Assembly: GCA_024278455.1 (NCBI GenBank)
Contig: JAJRTE010000231.1
Coordinates: 22,096-86,095 of the forward strand
From: Myxococcota bacterium
GTDB taxonomy: Bacteria; Myxococcota_A; UBA796; JAJRTE01
Direction of reading: 5' to 3'
DNA length: 64,000 nt
Each line of letters opens with the position of its first letter. The first letter of the stretch is position 1. A program made the translations under genes and the position numbers. Shown piece by piece: positions 9,606-17,402 of the stretch. The notes under the pieces are model-generated. The model did no database searches. It saw only the letters and a program-made list of their open reading frames with translations, and was not told the DNA's origin.

Positions 9606-9607
9606 GC

Positions 9608-11956
9608 CTACTCCCTTGAATCTGTGTATTCCAGGCTGGCCGGAAGCGTCCGGGAAACGGCCTGTGTACGGAAGGCGCCGCCGGCAGGTGACACGTGGAT
9701 ATCGGCGTCTCCACCGGGTCGCTCCCCCGCGTGGATGGCCCGCACGGCTCGGATCGTTGCTCCAGGCACCATGGGCTGGAAAGGCACAGCCTCCGCGCGT
9801 TCCCCGGGGTGCATGGCCCTTGCCATGCCTTGAGGGGTGACGCCCGGGTGCAGATCTCCCTCCTCGCCTGATCCACAAAAGGGCGCGCCGAGCAGGTTGG
9901 CGAGAAAGAATCCTGTGACCACGCCTCCAATGAACGCCGACATCGCGGGCCGCTGTTTGAAAGTACCGACCAGGCGTGTGACGATGTCTTCGGTCTCGGA
10001 CAATGGAGACGAAACGCCGGCCGGAGGATGCGCCCACGGATCCTCGGGGAGGGGGCGTTCTGCTGCCGGCGCCGAGTCCTCGACAGGTTCCGGCCCTGGG
10101 CCTGGTGCCACTGAGTGCCCGCGTGGCTCCGGGGGGGGCATCGGTGCCTGAACGACAGGCTCCACCGCCGCCGCTGGTTTGGCCGGATCGTGGGCGGCTC
10201 GATCGGGGCGAGCGTCCACCCGTGCGGTCTCCACCGGCGAATGCCGCGCCACGGCCTGCTGTCTTGAGACTGCGTGGATAGGCGTGGTTGGCCTCGCACT
10301 TTCCGGATCGTCAGCGACCCGGGTCGATGCCGGAATCTCGACTTCCGTCTTCGTCTCCGGAGCGCTGGATCGCGACATCCCCTCCCGATCGGCAACGTGA
10401 CGAGGTGCGTTTTGATCAAGACCCGGCTCTGCAATGTTTCGGGCGACCGGGATCAGCGGTGCTGGCGACGGCGGGCGTCCGGGCTTCGGTTGGGGAACCT
10501 GTTGGATGGTCGTCGCCGCCTCCTCTTCGTCATCGCCGGAAGGTGGGGGGACGAAGGTAGCATCAAAATCCGGCGATACCTCCGGGTTATCGAAAAAGCT
10601 GAATGTCTGCTTGCCATCTGCGGCCGGAATCGCGGAGGGAAGCCGCCAGCCTGTCCTCCGCGATGTCCCATCGCCGTCTTGCGCCGGCCGGCTGGGGGAC
10701 CGGACCTGCAAGGAGACGGGGTGGCGAGAGGAGGTGTCGTTTCGAGGGACTCGCCTGGCCTCGCGTTGAATCAGATCTGTCAGTTGAATGGCTTCCGTGA
10801 CGCCTTCGTCGTCAGCATCATCGAGGACACCGGGTCGAGCCGTTGGGGCAGTCGCGGGAGACGCGTCATCCCCGCCGGGAGAAGGTGCCGGGCGGCCCGG
10901 AGCCGAACCCGGGAGTCTCCCGAGGGATTGGCGTGTGTTCTCGGGCGGGGGGGCGGCGGAGGATGCCGTTCGGCCGGCAGCGATCTCCTCGGCAAAAAGC
11001 TCGGCCATGAATCGAGACAACTTGGAGGCATTCGAAATGTGGCCGGATTGGTAGGCGAAAGAGAGGAGGTCTGCGCCCATTTCGCCCGCCCGCAGGTACC
11101 GTTTGTCGGCGTCGAGTCGAAGGGCCTTCATGACGATCTGTTCGAGCCGAGGTGGGATCGAGGGGTTGATGCGGGAAGGGGGGAGGACGTGGGCATTGCG
11201 AACGTTGTTCAGGACCTGGATGTCGGCCTCGGCAACGAATGGGTTCTTGCCGGCCAGCATTTCGTACAGCAGCAACGCCGTCGAGAACAGGTCTGTCCGG
11301 GCATCGACCGCCAGTCCGGACGCCTGTTCGGGCGACATGTACTCGAACTTCCCTTTCAGGATGCCTGCTGCGGTTTCCATCATGCGTGTCGACGCCTTGG
11401 CGATGCCGAAATCGACGATCTTGACTTCGCCCGCGTATGACAACAAAATGTTTGGCGGGCTGATGTCGCGATGGATGATCTGAAGCGGAACGTGCGAGTC
11501 CTTGGTGCCCGCGCGCTTGGCGTGGGCGTAGTCGAGGCCCTTCAACACTTCCGTCGCGATGTAGATGGCGTGGTGGATCGGGATCCTGATGTGGCGCTGA
11601 GCGCAGCGGCGGAGGATCTCCCGCAGATCTCCTCCTTCGATGAACTCCATGGCGATGAAGTAGGTGCCTTCGATCTTCCCCAGGTCGTAGACCTGCACGA
11701 TGTTCGGGTGGGAGAGGCACACGGCGATCTTGGCCTCGTCGATCAACATGACGACGAATTCGCTGTCGCTGGACAGGTGTGGCAGGATGCGCTTGATGAC
11801 GAGGTGCTTTTCGAATCCTCCCTCACCCCGGACTCGAGCACGAAAAACCTCGGCCATCCCGCCGATGGCCAGGCGTTCAAGCAGTTCGTACTTGCCGAAG
11901 GGGATGGGTTCAGATGCTTTTTCCAATGGAACACCGGGGAGAGGCCGGCGGGACAT
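9608..11956 (-). CDS. Membrane-anchored eukaryote-like Ser/Thr protein kinase
   Basis: The 782-residue protein starts with a complete protein kinase domain (about residues 22-290). Visible motifs are the glycine loop LAIGGMAEVF (29-38), catalytic Lys55 in LVIKR, HRD at 162-164 with Asn169 (HRDISPPN), and DFG at 182-184. The order and spacing resemble myxobacterial-type Pkn kinases. A long Pro/Ser/Ala-rich, probably disordered region follows. One helix near the C-terminus (AFIGGVVTGFFLANLLGAPF) would anchor it in the membrane. I start at ATG 11956, since the 77 residues upstream look non-coding. With FHA proteins on both sides and a PP2C phosphatase at 45126, it is a natural source of phosphothreonine signals for the Tad locus (inference). 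Confidence 0.9.
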   Translation of the reverse strand: MSRRPLPGVPLEKASEPIPFGKYELLERLAIGGMAEVFRARVRGEGGFEKHLVIKRILPHLSSDSEFVVMLIDEAKIAVCLSHPNIVQVYDLGKIEGTYFIAMEFIEGGDLREILRRCAQRHIRIPIHHAIYIATEVLKGLDYAHAKRAGTKDSHVPLQIIHRDISPPNILLSYAGEVKIVDFGIAKASTRMMETAAGILKGKFEYMSPEQASGLAVDARTDLFSTALLLYEMLAGKNPFVAEADIQVLNNVRNAHVLPPSRINPSIPPRLEQIVMKALRLDADKRYLRAGEMGADLLSFAYQSGHISNASKLSRFMAELFAEEIAAGRTASSAAPPPENTRQSLGRLPGSAPGRPAPSPGGDDASPATAPTARPGVLDDADDEGVTEAIQLTDLIQREARRVPRNDTSSRHPVSLQVRSPSRPAQDGDGTSRRTGWRLPSAIPAADGKQTFSFFDNPEVSPDFDATFVPPPSGDDEEEAATTIQQVPQPKPGRPPSPAPLIPVARNIAEPGLDQNAPRHVADREGMSRSSAPETKTEVEIPASTRVADDPESARPTTPIHAVSRQQAVARHSPVETARVDARPDRAAHDPAKPAAAVEPVVQAPMPPPEPRGHSVAPGPGPEPVEDSAPAAERPLPEDPWAHPPAGVSSPLSETEDIVTRLVGTFKQRPAMSAFIGGVVTGFFLANLLGAPFCGSGEEGDLHPGVTPQGMARAMHPGERAEAVPFQPMVPGATIRAVRAIHAGERPGGDADIHVSPAGGAFRTQAVSRTLPASLEYTDSRE

Positions 11957-12517
11957 GACCTCTGATAGTGACAGCAAGTCTACACACTTACGTTCATCGT
12001 ACCCTCGCTGAGCGAGTGGCGTCAAGAGGTTTTCGGCTGACTGTCGATACCGGTCACGACGGGAAGCCGCTTGCGACGGCGATGGCGCTGGCACGCGGCG
12101 AGGGCTGCGACAAAAAGACCACAGTCCCGTCGGAAAGGGGGCTGTATCGGGGGACGGGCGCGTGCCCGGGTGTGTGGCGTGGGCCATTGTGCAGGCGTCC
12201 AGGAGCGGCGTGGTCGCTATCCGGCATGTGCCCTGTTGCGCCAGGAGCAGCCAGAGAGGGTGTGAACAGGAGAACGGGTGGATGAGGCCGGGAGATCGCG
12301 GTGCGGTTCGGCGGGGTTGTGAGAGGGTGTGGTCGAGTGGCCGGACTGCGGGCGTGCGACTTTATGGTCCCAGTTGTCTGGCCCCCCCGCTTCTGTGGTG
12401 GCTGCGGTTGTCCCAAAAATGTCTCAACCCGCAAGATCGAGCGTCGTGGCAGATGTGTAGCGAACGGTGGCACTCCGTCCTCGAAAGCGAAGAAAACGCT
12501 TTTCTTGCAGCATATTA

Positions 12518-12550
12518 GCACATTGTGCCACATGTATGTACACTTGTGGC
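12518..12550. promoter_or_regulatory. Paired inverted repeats upstream of the first Flp pilin gene
   Basis: Two neighbouring inverted repeats are visible. GCACA-T-TGTGC occupies 12518-12528. GCCACA at 12527-12532 pairs with TGTGGC at 12545-12550 across a 12-base spacer that contains TGTACA. They lie in an AT-richer patch just upstream of a sigma-54-like box and about 65-95 bases before the pilin start. An operator for a dimeric regulator is a reasonable reading; no regulator is identified. Confidence 0.4.
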
Positions 12551-12557
12551 GTCGATT

Positions 12558-12574
12558 CTGGTACATTGTTTGAA
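12558..12574 (+). promoter_or_regulatory. Sigma-54-like promoter candidate for the pilin operon
   Basis: The sequence CTGGTACATTGTTTGAA has GG and the -12 G at the correct 12-base spacing but departs from the TGGCACG-N4-TTGCW consensus at three positions, including the -12 C. The expected start near 12585 would give a 30-base leader to the pilin ATG, with GGGAGA as ribosome site. It is weaker than the perfect sigma-54 site at 26812. Confidence 0.3.
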
Positions 12575-12613
12575 AGGAAGAGGCACACGGCGACTGATCA
12601 TGTGGGAGACATC

Positions 12614-12805
12614 ATGATGCGTTCAGCCATGGTATCCTGGTTCCGGCGTTGGCTTCGGGAAGAGGACGGGCAGACGGCTGTCGAGTACGTCTTGGGTATT
12701 TCGGTGATTGCCATTGGCGTGTCGGTGGCGTTCATCTACATGAGCGATTCGACCAAGACGATTTTCAACAATGCCCGCAGGATGATCGAGCTGCCGTACC
12801 CGTAA
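12614..12805 (+). CDS. flp: Flp-type pilin, first copy
   Basis: This 63-residue prepilin has a short charged leader ending in EEDG, followed by QTAVEY and a continuous hydrophobic helix (VLGISVIAIGVSVAFIYM). Cleavage after Gly by the TadV prepilin peptidase, with Glu at mature position 5 and Tyr at 6, is the Flp hallmark. The mature pilin would polymerise into the Tad adhesive pilus. The start is ATG at 12614 (the next ATG at 12617 is also possible), with GGGAGA upstream. A second, similar pilin gene follows 92 bases later. Its C-terminus RRMIELPYP differs from that of the second pilin, so the two are probably not interchangeable. Confidence 0.9.
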   Translation: MMRSAMVSWFRRWLREEDGQTAVEYVLGISVIAIGVSVAFIYMSDSTKTIFNNARRMIELPYP

Positions 12806-12897
12806 GATCTTCTTCTGCCGCTTCGGGCTGCGGATGTGCAGTATCGCGGTACCGGGACGTTTTGGATGGTAACAACAACCCAACGAGGAGGAGTGTG

Positions 12898-13107
12898 ATG
12901 TTGGAACTTGCAAGGAGCCTGATCCGGGACGAAGAGGGACAGACTGCGACCGAGTACATGCTGATCATTTCGGTGATCGTGGTGGCAGTCGTGGCGGCGG
13001 CCTACGTATTCATCGATCCGTTCCAGAAGGGTGTCAACAAGTTGGCCAATGACGTGAGGACCATTCTGGATAGTGGTATGATCAACGGCCAAGGCGTTGC
13101 TCGCTGA
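12898..13107 (+). CDS. flp: Flp-type pilin, second copy
   Basis: This 69-residue prepilin reads LIRDEEG then QTATEY, followed by a hydrophobic helix (MLIISVIVVAVVAAAYVFI). It shares the G/QTAxEY processing site with the first pilin but has a longer C-terminal tail ending in INGQGVAR. The AGGAGGAG ribosome site eight bases before ATG 12898 is the strongest in the operon, fitting a major pilin. A GC-rich hairpin follows directly at 13127-13157 and separates the two pilin genes from the less abundant assembly proteins. Confidence 0.9.
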   Translation: MLELARSLIRDEEGQTATEYMLIISVIVVAVVAAAYVFIDPFQKGVNKLANDVRTILDSGMINGQGVAR

Positions 13108-13126
13108 CAGGCACTGTGATGGCCTT

Positions 13127-13157
13127 GGGGGACGGTTGACATCCAGGGCCGTCCCCC
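13127..13157 (+). terminator. Hairpin after the pilin genes, probable attenuating terminator
   Basis: A perfect nine-base stem GGGGGACGG (13127-13135) pairs with CCGTCCCCC (13149-13157) around a 13-base loop, followed by a moderately T-rich TTGGTGTTTCTT. It lies between the second pilin and the prepilin peptidase. It may partly terminate transcription or stabilise the pilin mRNA, keeping pilin levels above those of the assembly proteins. Confidence 0.6.
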
Positions 13158-13184
13158 TTGGTGTTTCTTCGCCAGGTGACGGGA

Positions 13185-13742
13185 ATGGAGGAGGTGGGCG
13201 CCTGGGTCGCGGATGGATTGCTCGTGCTTCTGGTGGCGCTGTCTGGCTACACGGACCTGCGATACCAGAAAATACGCAATATCCATACGTTTCCAGCGAT
13301 GGCGGTTGGGCTGGCCATGGGCGCCGTCGCCGGTGGGTGGGTGGGGCTGGGCCTCGCCTTCGCCGGCCTCGGCCTGGGGCTGCTCCTGGTGGGGATTCTG
13401 TTCGCGATGGGCGTCATGAAGGCTGGTGATGTCAAGCTCGCCATGGCGATGGGTGCCCTGTGCGGGCCGGGGGAGATCGCTCGAGGACTGGTGCTGTCGT
13501 TCATTCTGTATCTCCCTGTCGGAGTGGTGACGATCGTCGCGAAAAGCGGGCTACGAAACGTCTGGAAGGCACTGAAGCGGCTGGGCTGGTTCTTCTACAC
13601 GACGGTGCACCCCCTGTTGAAGGCGCAACCGCTTGACTCCGAGGGGATGACGTTGGCACCGTTCGGTGTCGTGATGGGCGCCGCCGTGCTGTTGGTCCAC
13701 TTTGGTAACTGGATGAACAGCACCTCGTTCTGGGGGCGCTGA
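13185..13742 (+). CDS. tadV: Type IV leader prepilin peptidase TadV/CpaA
   Basis: This 185-residue A24-family aspartic protease cleaves Flp prepilins at the inner membrane. The two catalytic Asp motifs are visible: SGYTDLRYQKIRN near residue 22 and GVMKAGDVKLAMA near residue 80. It has about five or six membrane helices and lacks the N-terminal methylase part found in PilD, as is usual for TadV. I start at ATG 13185, after an AGGTGA site. An in-frame GTG at 13158 overlaps the hairpin region and would add nine residues. Confidence 0.88.
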   Translation: MEEVGAWVADGLLVLLVALSGYTDLRYQKIRNIHTFPAMAVGLAMGAVAGGWVGLGLAFAGLGLGLLLVGILFAMGVMKAGDVKLAMAMGALCGPGEIARGLVLSFILYLPVGVVTIVAKSGLRNVWKALKRLGWFFYTTVHPLLKAQPLDSEGMTLAPFGVVMGAAVLLVHFGNWMNSTSFWGR

Positions 13743-13831
13743 GGGGCGCCTGTCGGAGGATGGCATCTTGACAGGCAGCGGCCTTCACGCCTAGAATCTG
13801 GTTGTGGGCACGCGCGTCGAGGGGGTGGGAA

Positions 13832-14299
13832 ATGGCAGGCGAGACGATGCAACGACACACGGACGACATTGGGCAGAGCACCATCGAGTTCATGTTGATG
13901 ATCCCCATCATCTTCGCCATGTTTTTCTTTATCATCGAGATGAGCCTGTATTTCAGCGCGGTGCACTATGCGACCTACGGGACCTACGTGACAGCGCGTT
14001 GTCGTGAGGTCGGCTATGGCGCGAATGGTTCCGGGACGGGAGGCAAGAACAAGGATTACGTGGCATCGCTGGTGCTTACAGGCAGCGTGTTCAGGAACAA
14101 CTATTCTGTGACCGAATCATCTACTCAGGGCGTAACGGTTCAGATGCAATCGTGGATTTCCAACTTCCCATTAATCGCCGCGCTATTGCCGGACATGAGG
14201 TTTGCCACGAGTGTGAATTTGGGCCCGGATGAGAGCGCGTATGAGAGAAGCACCGGCACCCCGTGTACCGACAATGATATTGATTCGAACCCATGCTAG
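13832..14299 (+). CDS. tadE: TadE-like minor pseudopilin
   Basis: The 155-residue protein has a short N-terminus, then DIGQSTIEFMLMIPIIFAMF, which is the TadE pseudopilin signature (G/QSxxEF before a long hydrophobic helix). The rest is a small exported domain with two cysteines near the C-terminus (GTPCTDNDIDSNPC). TadE-type proteins are processed by TadV and support pilus assembly or stability. The ATG at 13832 is preceded by a G-rich GGGGGTGGG; an upstream GTG at 13802 is less likely. Confidence 0.8.
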   Translation: MAGETMQRHTDDIGQSTIEFMLMIPIIFAMFFFIIEMSLYFSAVHYATYGTYVTARCREVGYGANGSGTGGKNKDYVASLVLTGSVFRNNYSVTESSTQGVTVQMQSWISNFPLIAALLPDMRFATSVNLGPDESAYERSTGTPCTDNDIDSNPC

Positions 14300-14418
14300 A
14301 ATGGTATGGGGTGGCCAGAATGGGTGGAGCGTTTCCTGGCGGCTCCGGCATGGAGACGCACAGACGCCGAGCCGGACCGGCCACGCGGGCGGTGCCTGCT
14401 CGGGAGGGAGGCGACCAG

Positions 14419-15624
14419 ATGGCGTTTCGGCCCAATGAACGACCGTCACAATCCGGTCAGGCCGTGGTGCTGATTGCGCTGTGCCTGTTTTCCATGGTGG
14501 TCTTTCTTGCCATGGCCACGAACATGGGGATCCTGGTCAATGACCGGATACGCATGCAAAACGCCGCTGACCTCGCCGCATACGCCGGCGCATTCGAACA
14601 GGCGCGCGTTCTCAACCGGCTCACGCAGTTGAACCGGCGTATCTTCAATGTCGCGGCGATGACGCGCAAGCAACTGACCTGTCGTGACATGCCCGATTTG
14701 GACGAGGCGATTCACTATGAGGCCACGATAGGCTGTGATCGGGGAACACGCACCCTCGTGGCACTGGGGTGTGAACGTCCCCCCAGGGGTCCCGAGGCGT
14801 ACATCAAGATTCAGGCTGCCCGCATGGATGTCAATGCCGTGTTGTTCATGGCGATCAACTACAGGGGCAAGGGTTCCCCGAACAGGGCGGGCCGGTTCAC
14901 CGCTCTGCGGAACTTCCCCGGGCTCGGCCGCCCCAGGCATCATACGTTCTACGAGTGGGTGGCGGATTCTCCAACGTCCAAGTTGCCGCCCGCTCCCCTG
15001 ATCAGGGTCGAGCGGGCCCAGACCACCTTCAACTATGCCCAGTGGTATCGGCGAGGGCAATGCAGCTTCTGCCCCGCTTGGAAACGCATCGGCTTCATCT
15101 GGATTCCCATAAACATCGGTGGATGCATTTTCGTCTACACCAGCGGCCCATACGACTCCTGGTTCTACAAGGCACCCCCTGGCCCGAACGTCTTCTTTCC
15201 TGTCAGGGTGAATGGCGTGCCGAAAAAGGACTTTCTCGACATCAGGAACAGGCGGGGCGGCTATTTCGGCGGGGATGCCCAGAGGGGGGTCTTGCGCCGC
15301 GCGGACGAACTGTGGGCCTTCGCTGTGGCCAAGCCCTACGGCGGACACATCGGACCAACGGATGGACAGGGCCAAGCCCACAGCGTGACTTTCAAGTTCT
15401 GGATCAAACGAAAAACTGCGACCGTCTACGATTGGGATTCTTTCAATCGAAACGGGGTCGGCGGGAAGTTCTTCCCGACATACCGGGCACGGATGGCAGG
15501 TCTCCAGGAACAGATGATGGCGCCGGAAGGCGGTAACCTGAAACCCATTCAATTGATGATGCGGGACGCCCAGTTGGCCACGCACGTCGGGCAGGACAAG
15601 ATCAACGACTACATGTTGCACTGA
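14419..15624 (+). CDS. TadG-like pilus-associated exported protein
   Basis: The 401-residue protein begins PNERPSQSGQAVVLIALCLF, a TadE/TadG-type N-terminal membrane segment, followed by DRIRMQNAADLAAYAGAFE, the conserved helix of TadG N-terminal domains. The remaining 300 residues contain several cysteines (QCSFCPAW, GGCIF) and aromatic, Gly-rich stretches, and I do not recognise a known fold there. No von Willebrand A metal site is evident, unlike canonical TadG. I chose ATG 14419, immediately after CGGGAGGGAGG. A longer frame from 14293 is open, but its extra residues look unstructured. Its place between two TadE-like genes supports a role in the pilus envelope complex. Confidence 0.7.
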   Translation: MAFRPNERPSQSGQAVVLIALCLFSMVVFLAMATNMGILVNDRIRMQNAADLAAYAGAFEQARVLNRLTQLNRRIFNVAAMTRKQLTCRDMPDLDEAIHYEATIGCDRGTRTLVALGCERPPRGPEAYIKIQAARMDVNAVLFMAINYRGKGSPNRAGRFTALRNFPGLGRPRHHTFYEWVADSPTSKLPPAPLIRVERAQTTFNYAQWYRRGQCSFCPAWKRIGFIWIPINIGGCIFVYTSGPYDSWFYKAPPGPNVFFPVRVNGVPKKDFLDIRNRRGGYFGGDAQRGVLRRADELWAFAVAKPYGGHIGPTDGQGQAHSVTFKFWIKRKTATVYDWDSFNRNGVGGKFFPTYRARMAGLQEQMMAPEGGNLKPIQLMMRDAQLATHVGQDKINDYMLH

Positions 15625-15805
15625 CGCGGTACTCCGCGCCCACCGGGGCAGCCGCGGTTGGCGTGACAAGAACAGCAGAAACAGCAAGAGTAGGCACCGT
15701 GGGCACCCGGCGACTGCCCCGGCATGTCTCGGCTTGGCCCGCGTTCGCTCGAGAGAACCTGACTTGTCCCGTAACCGCAGTGACAACGAATCGAGGAGAG
15801 CAGGC

Positions 15806-16288
15806 ATGGTTTCCAGGAATCACACAGCAACGAAAGTCCGGTCGCCCCGGCAAGGGGGCCAGTCGGCGGTAGAGACCATGTTCATGATCCCGCTTCTTCT
15901 CTTGGTGTTCATGGGCATGTACGAATTGTTCACCATCACATTCGCGGCGCAGAATGCCCATATCAGGGCGCGCGAGTATGTACTTCACAATGGGCAATAC
16001 ACCTTGGACGCCCGGCGCCCGGCGCCCGAGGCGGGCAACCTGGTGAGCAATGGGAGCCTGGACACGTCCGGGAATTCCCCCTTGTTCACCGGTGGGAACT
16101 ACATCATTGCCGATCCCGGTATCTGGGGCCTGTCGTCTGCCATCGCCGCGGGCGGGGGCGGGGCCAAGATGGGCTGGGTGGCCCGGTCCAGCGACAGGGG
16201 TATCCCCGGTGTCGTGACAAGGGCCGGTGATAATGGAACTCGAGTAACCGCTTTCGCTTACATCTGCAGTCCTATGGGCTGTCCTTAG
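15806..16288 (+). CDS. Second TadE-like minor pseudopilin
   Basis: The 160-residue protein has an N-terminal segment RQGGQSAVETMFMIPLLLLV, a TadE-type processing site (G/QSAVE) before a hydrophobic helix. The exported remainder is Gly- and Asn-rich (GNLVSNGSLDTSGNS) and ends with two cysteines (YICSPMGCP), echoing the cysteine-rich C-terminus of the first TadE-like protein. GGAGAG lies seven bases before ATG 15806. The gene lies 181 bases after the TadG-like gene. A candidate promoter follows at 16317, so it may be the last gene of the first transcript. Confidence 0.72.
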   Translation: MVSRNHTATKVRSPRQGGQSAVETMFMIPLLLLVFMGMYELFTITFAAQNAHIRAREYVLHNGQYTLDARRPAPEAGNLVSNGSLDTSGNSPLFTGGNYIIADPGIWGLSSAIAAGGGGAKMGWVARSSDRGIPGVVTRAGDNGTRVTAFAYICSPMGCP

Positions 16289-16316
16289 CCAACATGGCGA
16301 AGTCTCGCGTTTTTTG

Positions 16317-16344
16317 TTGACACACGCAGCAGGAATTTGATATT
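16317..16344 (+). promoter_or_regulatory. Candidate sigma-70 promoter for cpaB-cpaC-tadZA-tadB
   Basis: A perfect TTGACA at 16317-16322 is followed after 16 bases by GATATT (16339-16344), or after 18 by TATTCA. It lies in a 198-base gap before cpaB in an AT-richer stretch. It would allow the secretion machinery to be transcribed separately from the pilins. Confidence 0.5.
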
Positions 16345-16486
16345 CAGATTGCGGGTGTGGTGGCTTCTCGGGCCCACCAGAGCATCGCGCGCCGGTACCC
16401 TGGCCGCGCCAGGATATCAGTCGTCCCGTCCGTAGGAAATCCGGTTCACGTGAGGCAGAGAAAAGACCTGCCGCAGGGAGCAATTG

Positions 16487-17302
16487 ATGAAAAATCCAAA
16501 GGCCTTCCTCTTGGCTCTTGGTCTGGCCGTGGTCGCCTTCATGGCCCATTGCCGTTACCTTCAGACCGAGCGGGCAAAAATCCTGATGGAGGGGGAACTC
16601 ATCAACACCCTGGTGGCCATCCAGGACATTCCCAAGAACTTCAAGCTCGACGAGACCATGGTTCAGGTGATGGAGGTCCCGCGGAAGTGGCGCCAGCCGG
16701 GTGCGTTGATGGCCGTGGAAGACATCCTGGGCCAGATATCCGCCAACCCGATTCAAAAAGGAGAGCAGGTGCTGCTGACCAAGCTGGTCAGTTTGGAAGA
16801 CGCCGGCCTCGCCTACAAGATCCCCAAGAAAAAAAGAGGGATCGCCATCGCCGTCTACGATATCAATGCCGTGGGCGGACACGTCAAGCCCGGCAACTAC
16901 GTGGACATCATCGGAACGTTCGATTTCGGTGAAGGCGACAAGGCGGACATGCGAACGGTCACGCTGTTTCAGAATGTCCACGTTCTGGCAGTCGGGGACG
17001 ACCTCGGCCAGACTGTTCCCCAGAATCTCGAGTCGGGCAGCAAGATCGGTACGGAGAACTTCGCCCGCCAGACGCGGCGCAGCAATGGGACGATCGTGGT
17101 GAGCCTCTCACCTCTTGACTGTCAGAAAGTGGTCTTGGCCCAGGAGATGGGCACGTTGACATTGAGTCTGCGTTCATTGTGGGAAGACAGGCGGTTTGTC
17201 GAGTTGGAGAAAACGTCCATTCATACGGCGATCGGTATTCCGAAGAAGGTTCGATATCGCCGCAAGGCCAGCTACCGGACCATTCGAGAGGGTGCCTGGT
17301 AG
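16487..17302 (+). CDS. cpaB: Flp pilus assembly protein CpaB/RcpC
   Basis: CpaB is a periplasmic protein linked to the outer-membrane secretin of Tad pili. The 271-residue sequence has an N-terminal membrane anchor (FLLALGLAVVAFMAHC), then a SAF-like region (VAIQDIPKNFKLDETMVQV) and the conserved core RGIAIAVYDINAVGGHVKPG. A second conserved segment reads GTIVVSLSPLDCQKVVLAQE. I use ATG 16487, since the TTG three bases upstream overlaps it and GCAGGGAG gives proper spacing. The length is typical for the family. The secretin gene cpaC follows after 100 bases. Confidence 0.88.
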   Translation: MKNPKAFLLALGLAVVAFMAHCRYLQTERAKILMEGELINTLVAIQDIPKNFKLDETMVQVMEVPRKWRQPGALMAVEDILGQISANPIQKGEQVLLTKLVSLEDAGLAYKIPKKKRGIAIAVYDINAVGGHVKPGNYVDIIGTFDFGEGDKADMRTVTLFQNVHVLAVGDDLGQTVPQNLESGSKIGTENFARQTRRSNGTIVVSLSPLDCQKVVLAQEMGTLTLSLRSLWEDRRFVELEKTSIHTAIGIPKKVRYRRKASYRTIREGAW

Positions 17303-17402
17303 TGGGACCGACCGGCATGGCCGTCTCCCCGACGTGTCCCATCCTCGTCGCGAGACAGTTGTTGGTGTCTCGCCCGTTCTCGAATCGTTCCTGATGGAGT
17401 GC

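Larger units (their letters stand above)
11957..12613. other. Divergent intergenic region between the kinase and the Flp pilin genes
   Basis: These 657 bases separate the minus-strand kinase from the plus-strand pilin operon. I see no convincing gene; an open frame at 12301-12573 has no family resemblance, and its translation is rich in Arg, Gly and Cys as expected of random GC-rich DNA. The last 120 bases are more AT-rich and hold inverted repeats and a sigma-54-like sequence, listed separately. Confidence 0.6.

Noticed and set aside
12301..12573. A 90-codon ORF upstream of the first pilin gene
   Set aside because: The translation is Arg-, Gly- and Cys-rich without recognisable features, and the frame runs into the promoter region.
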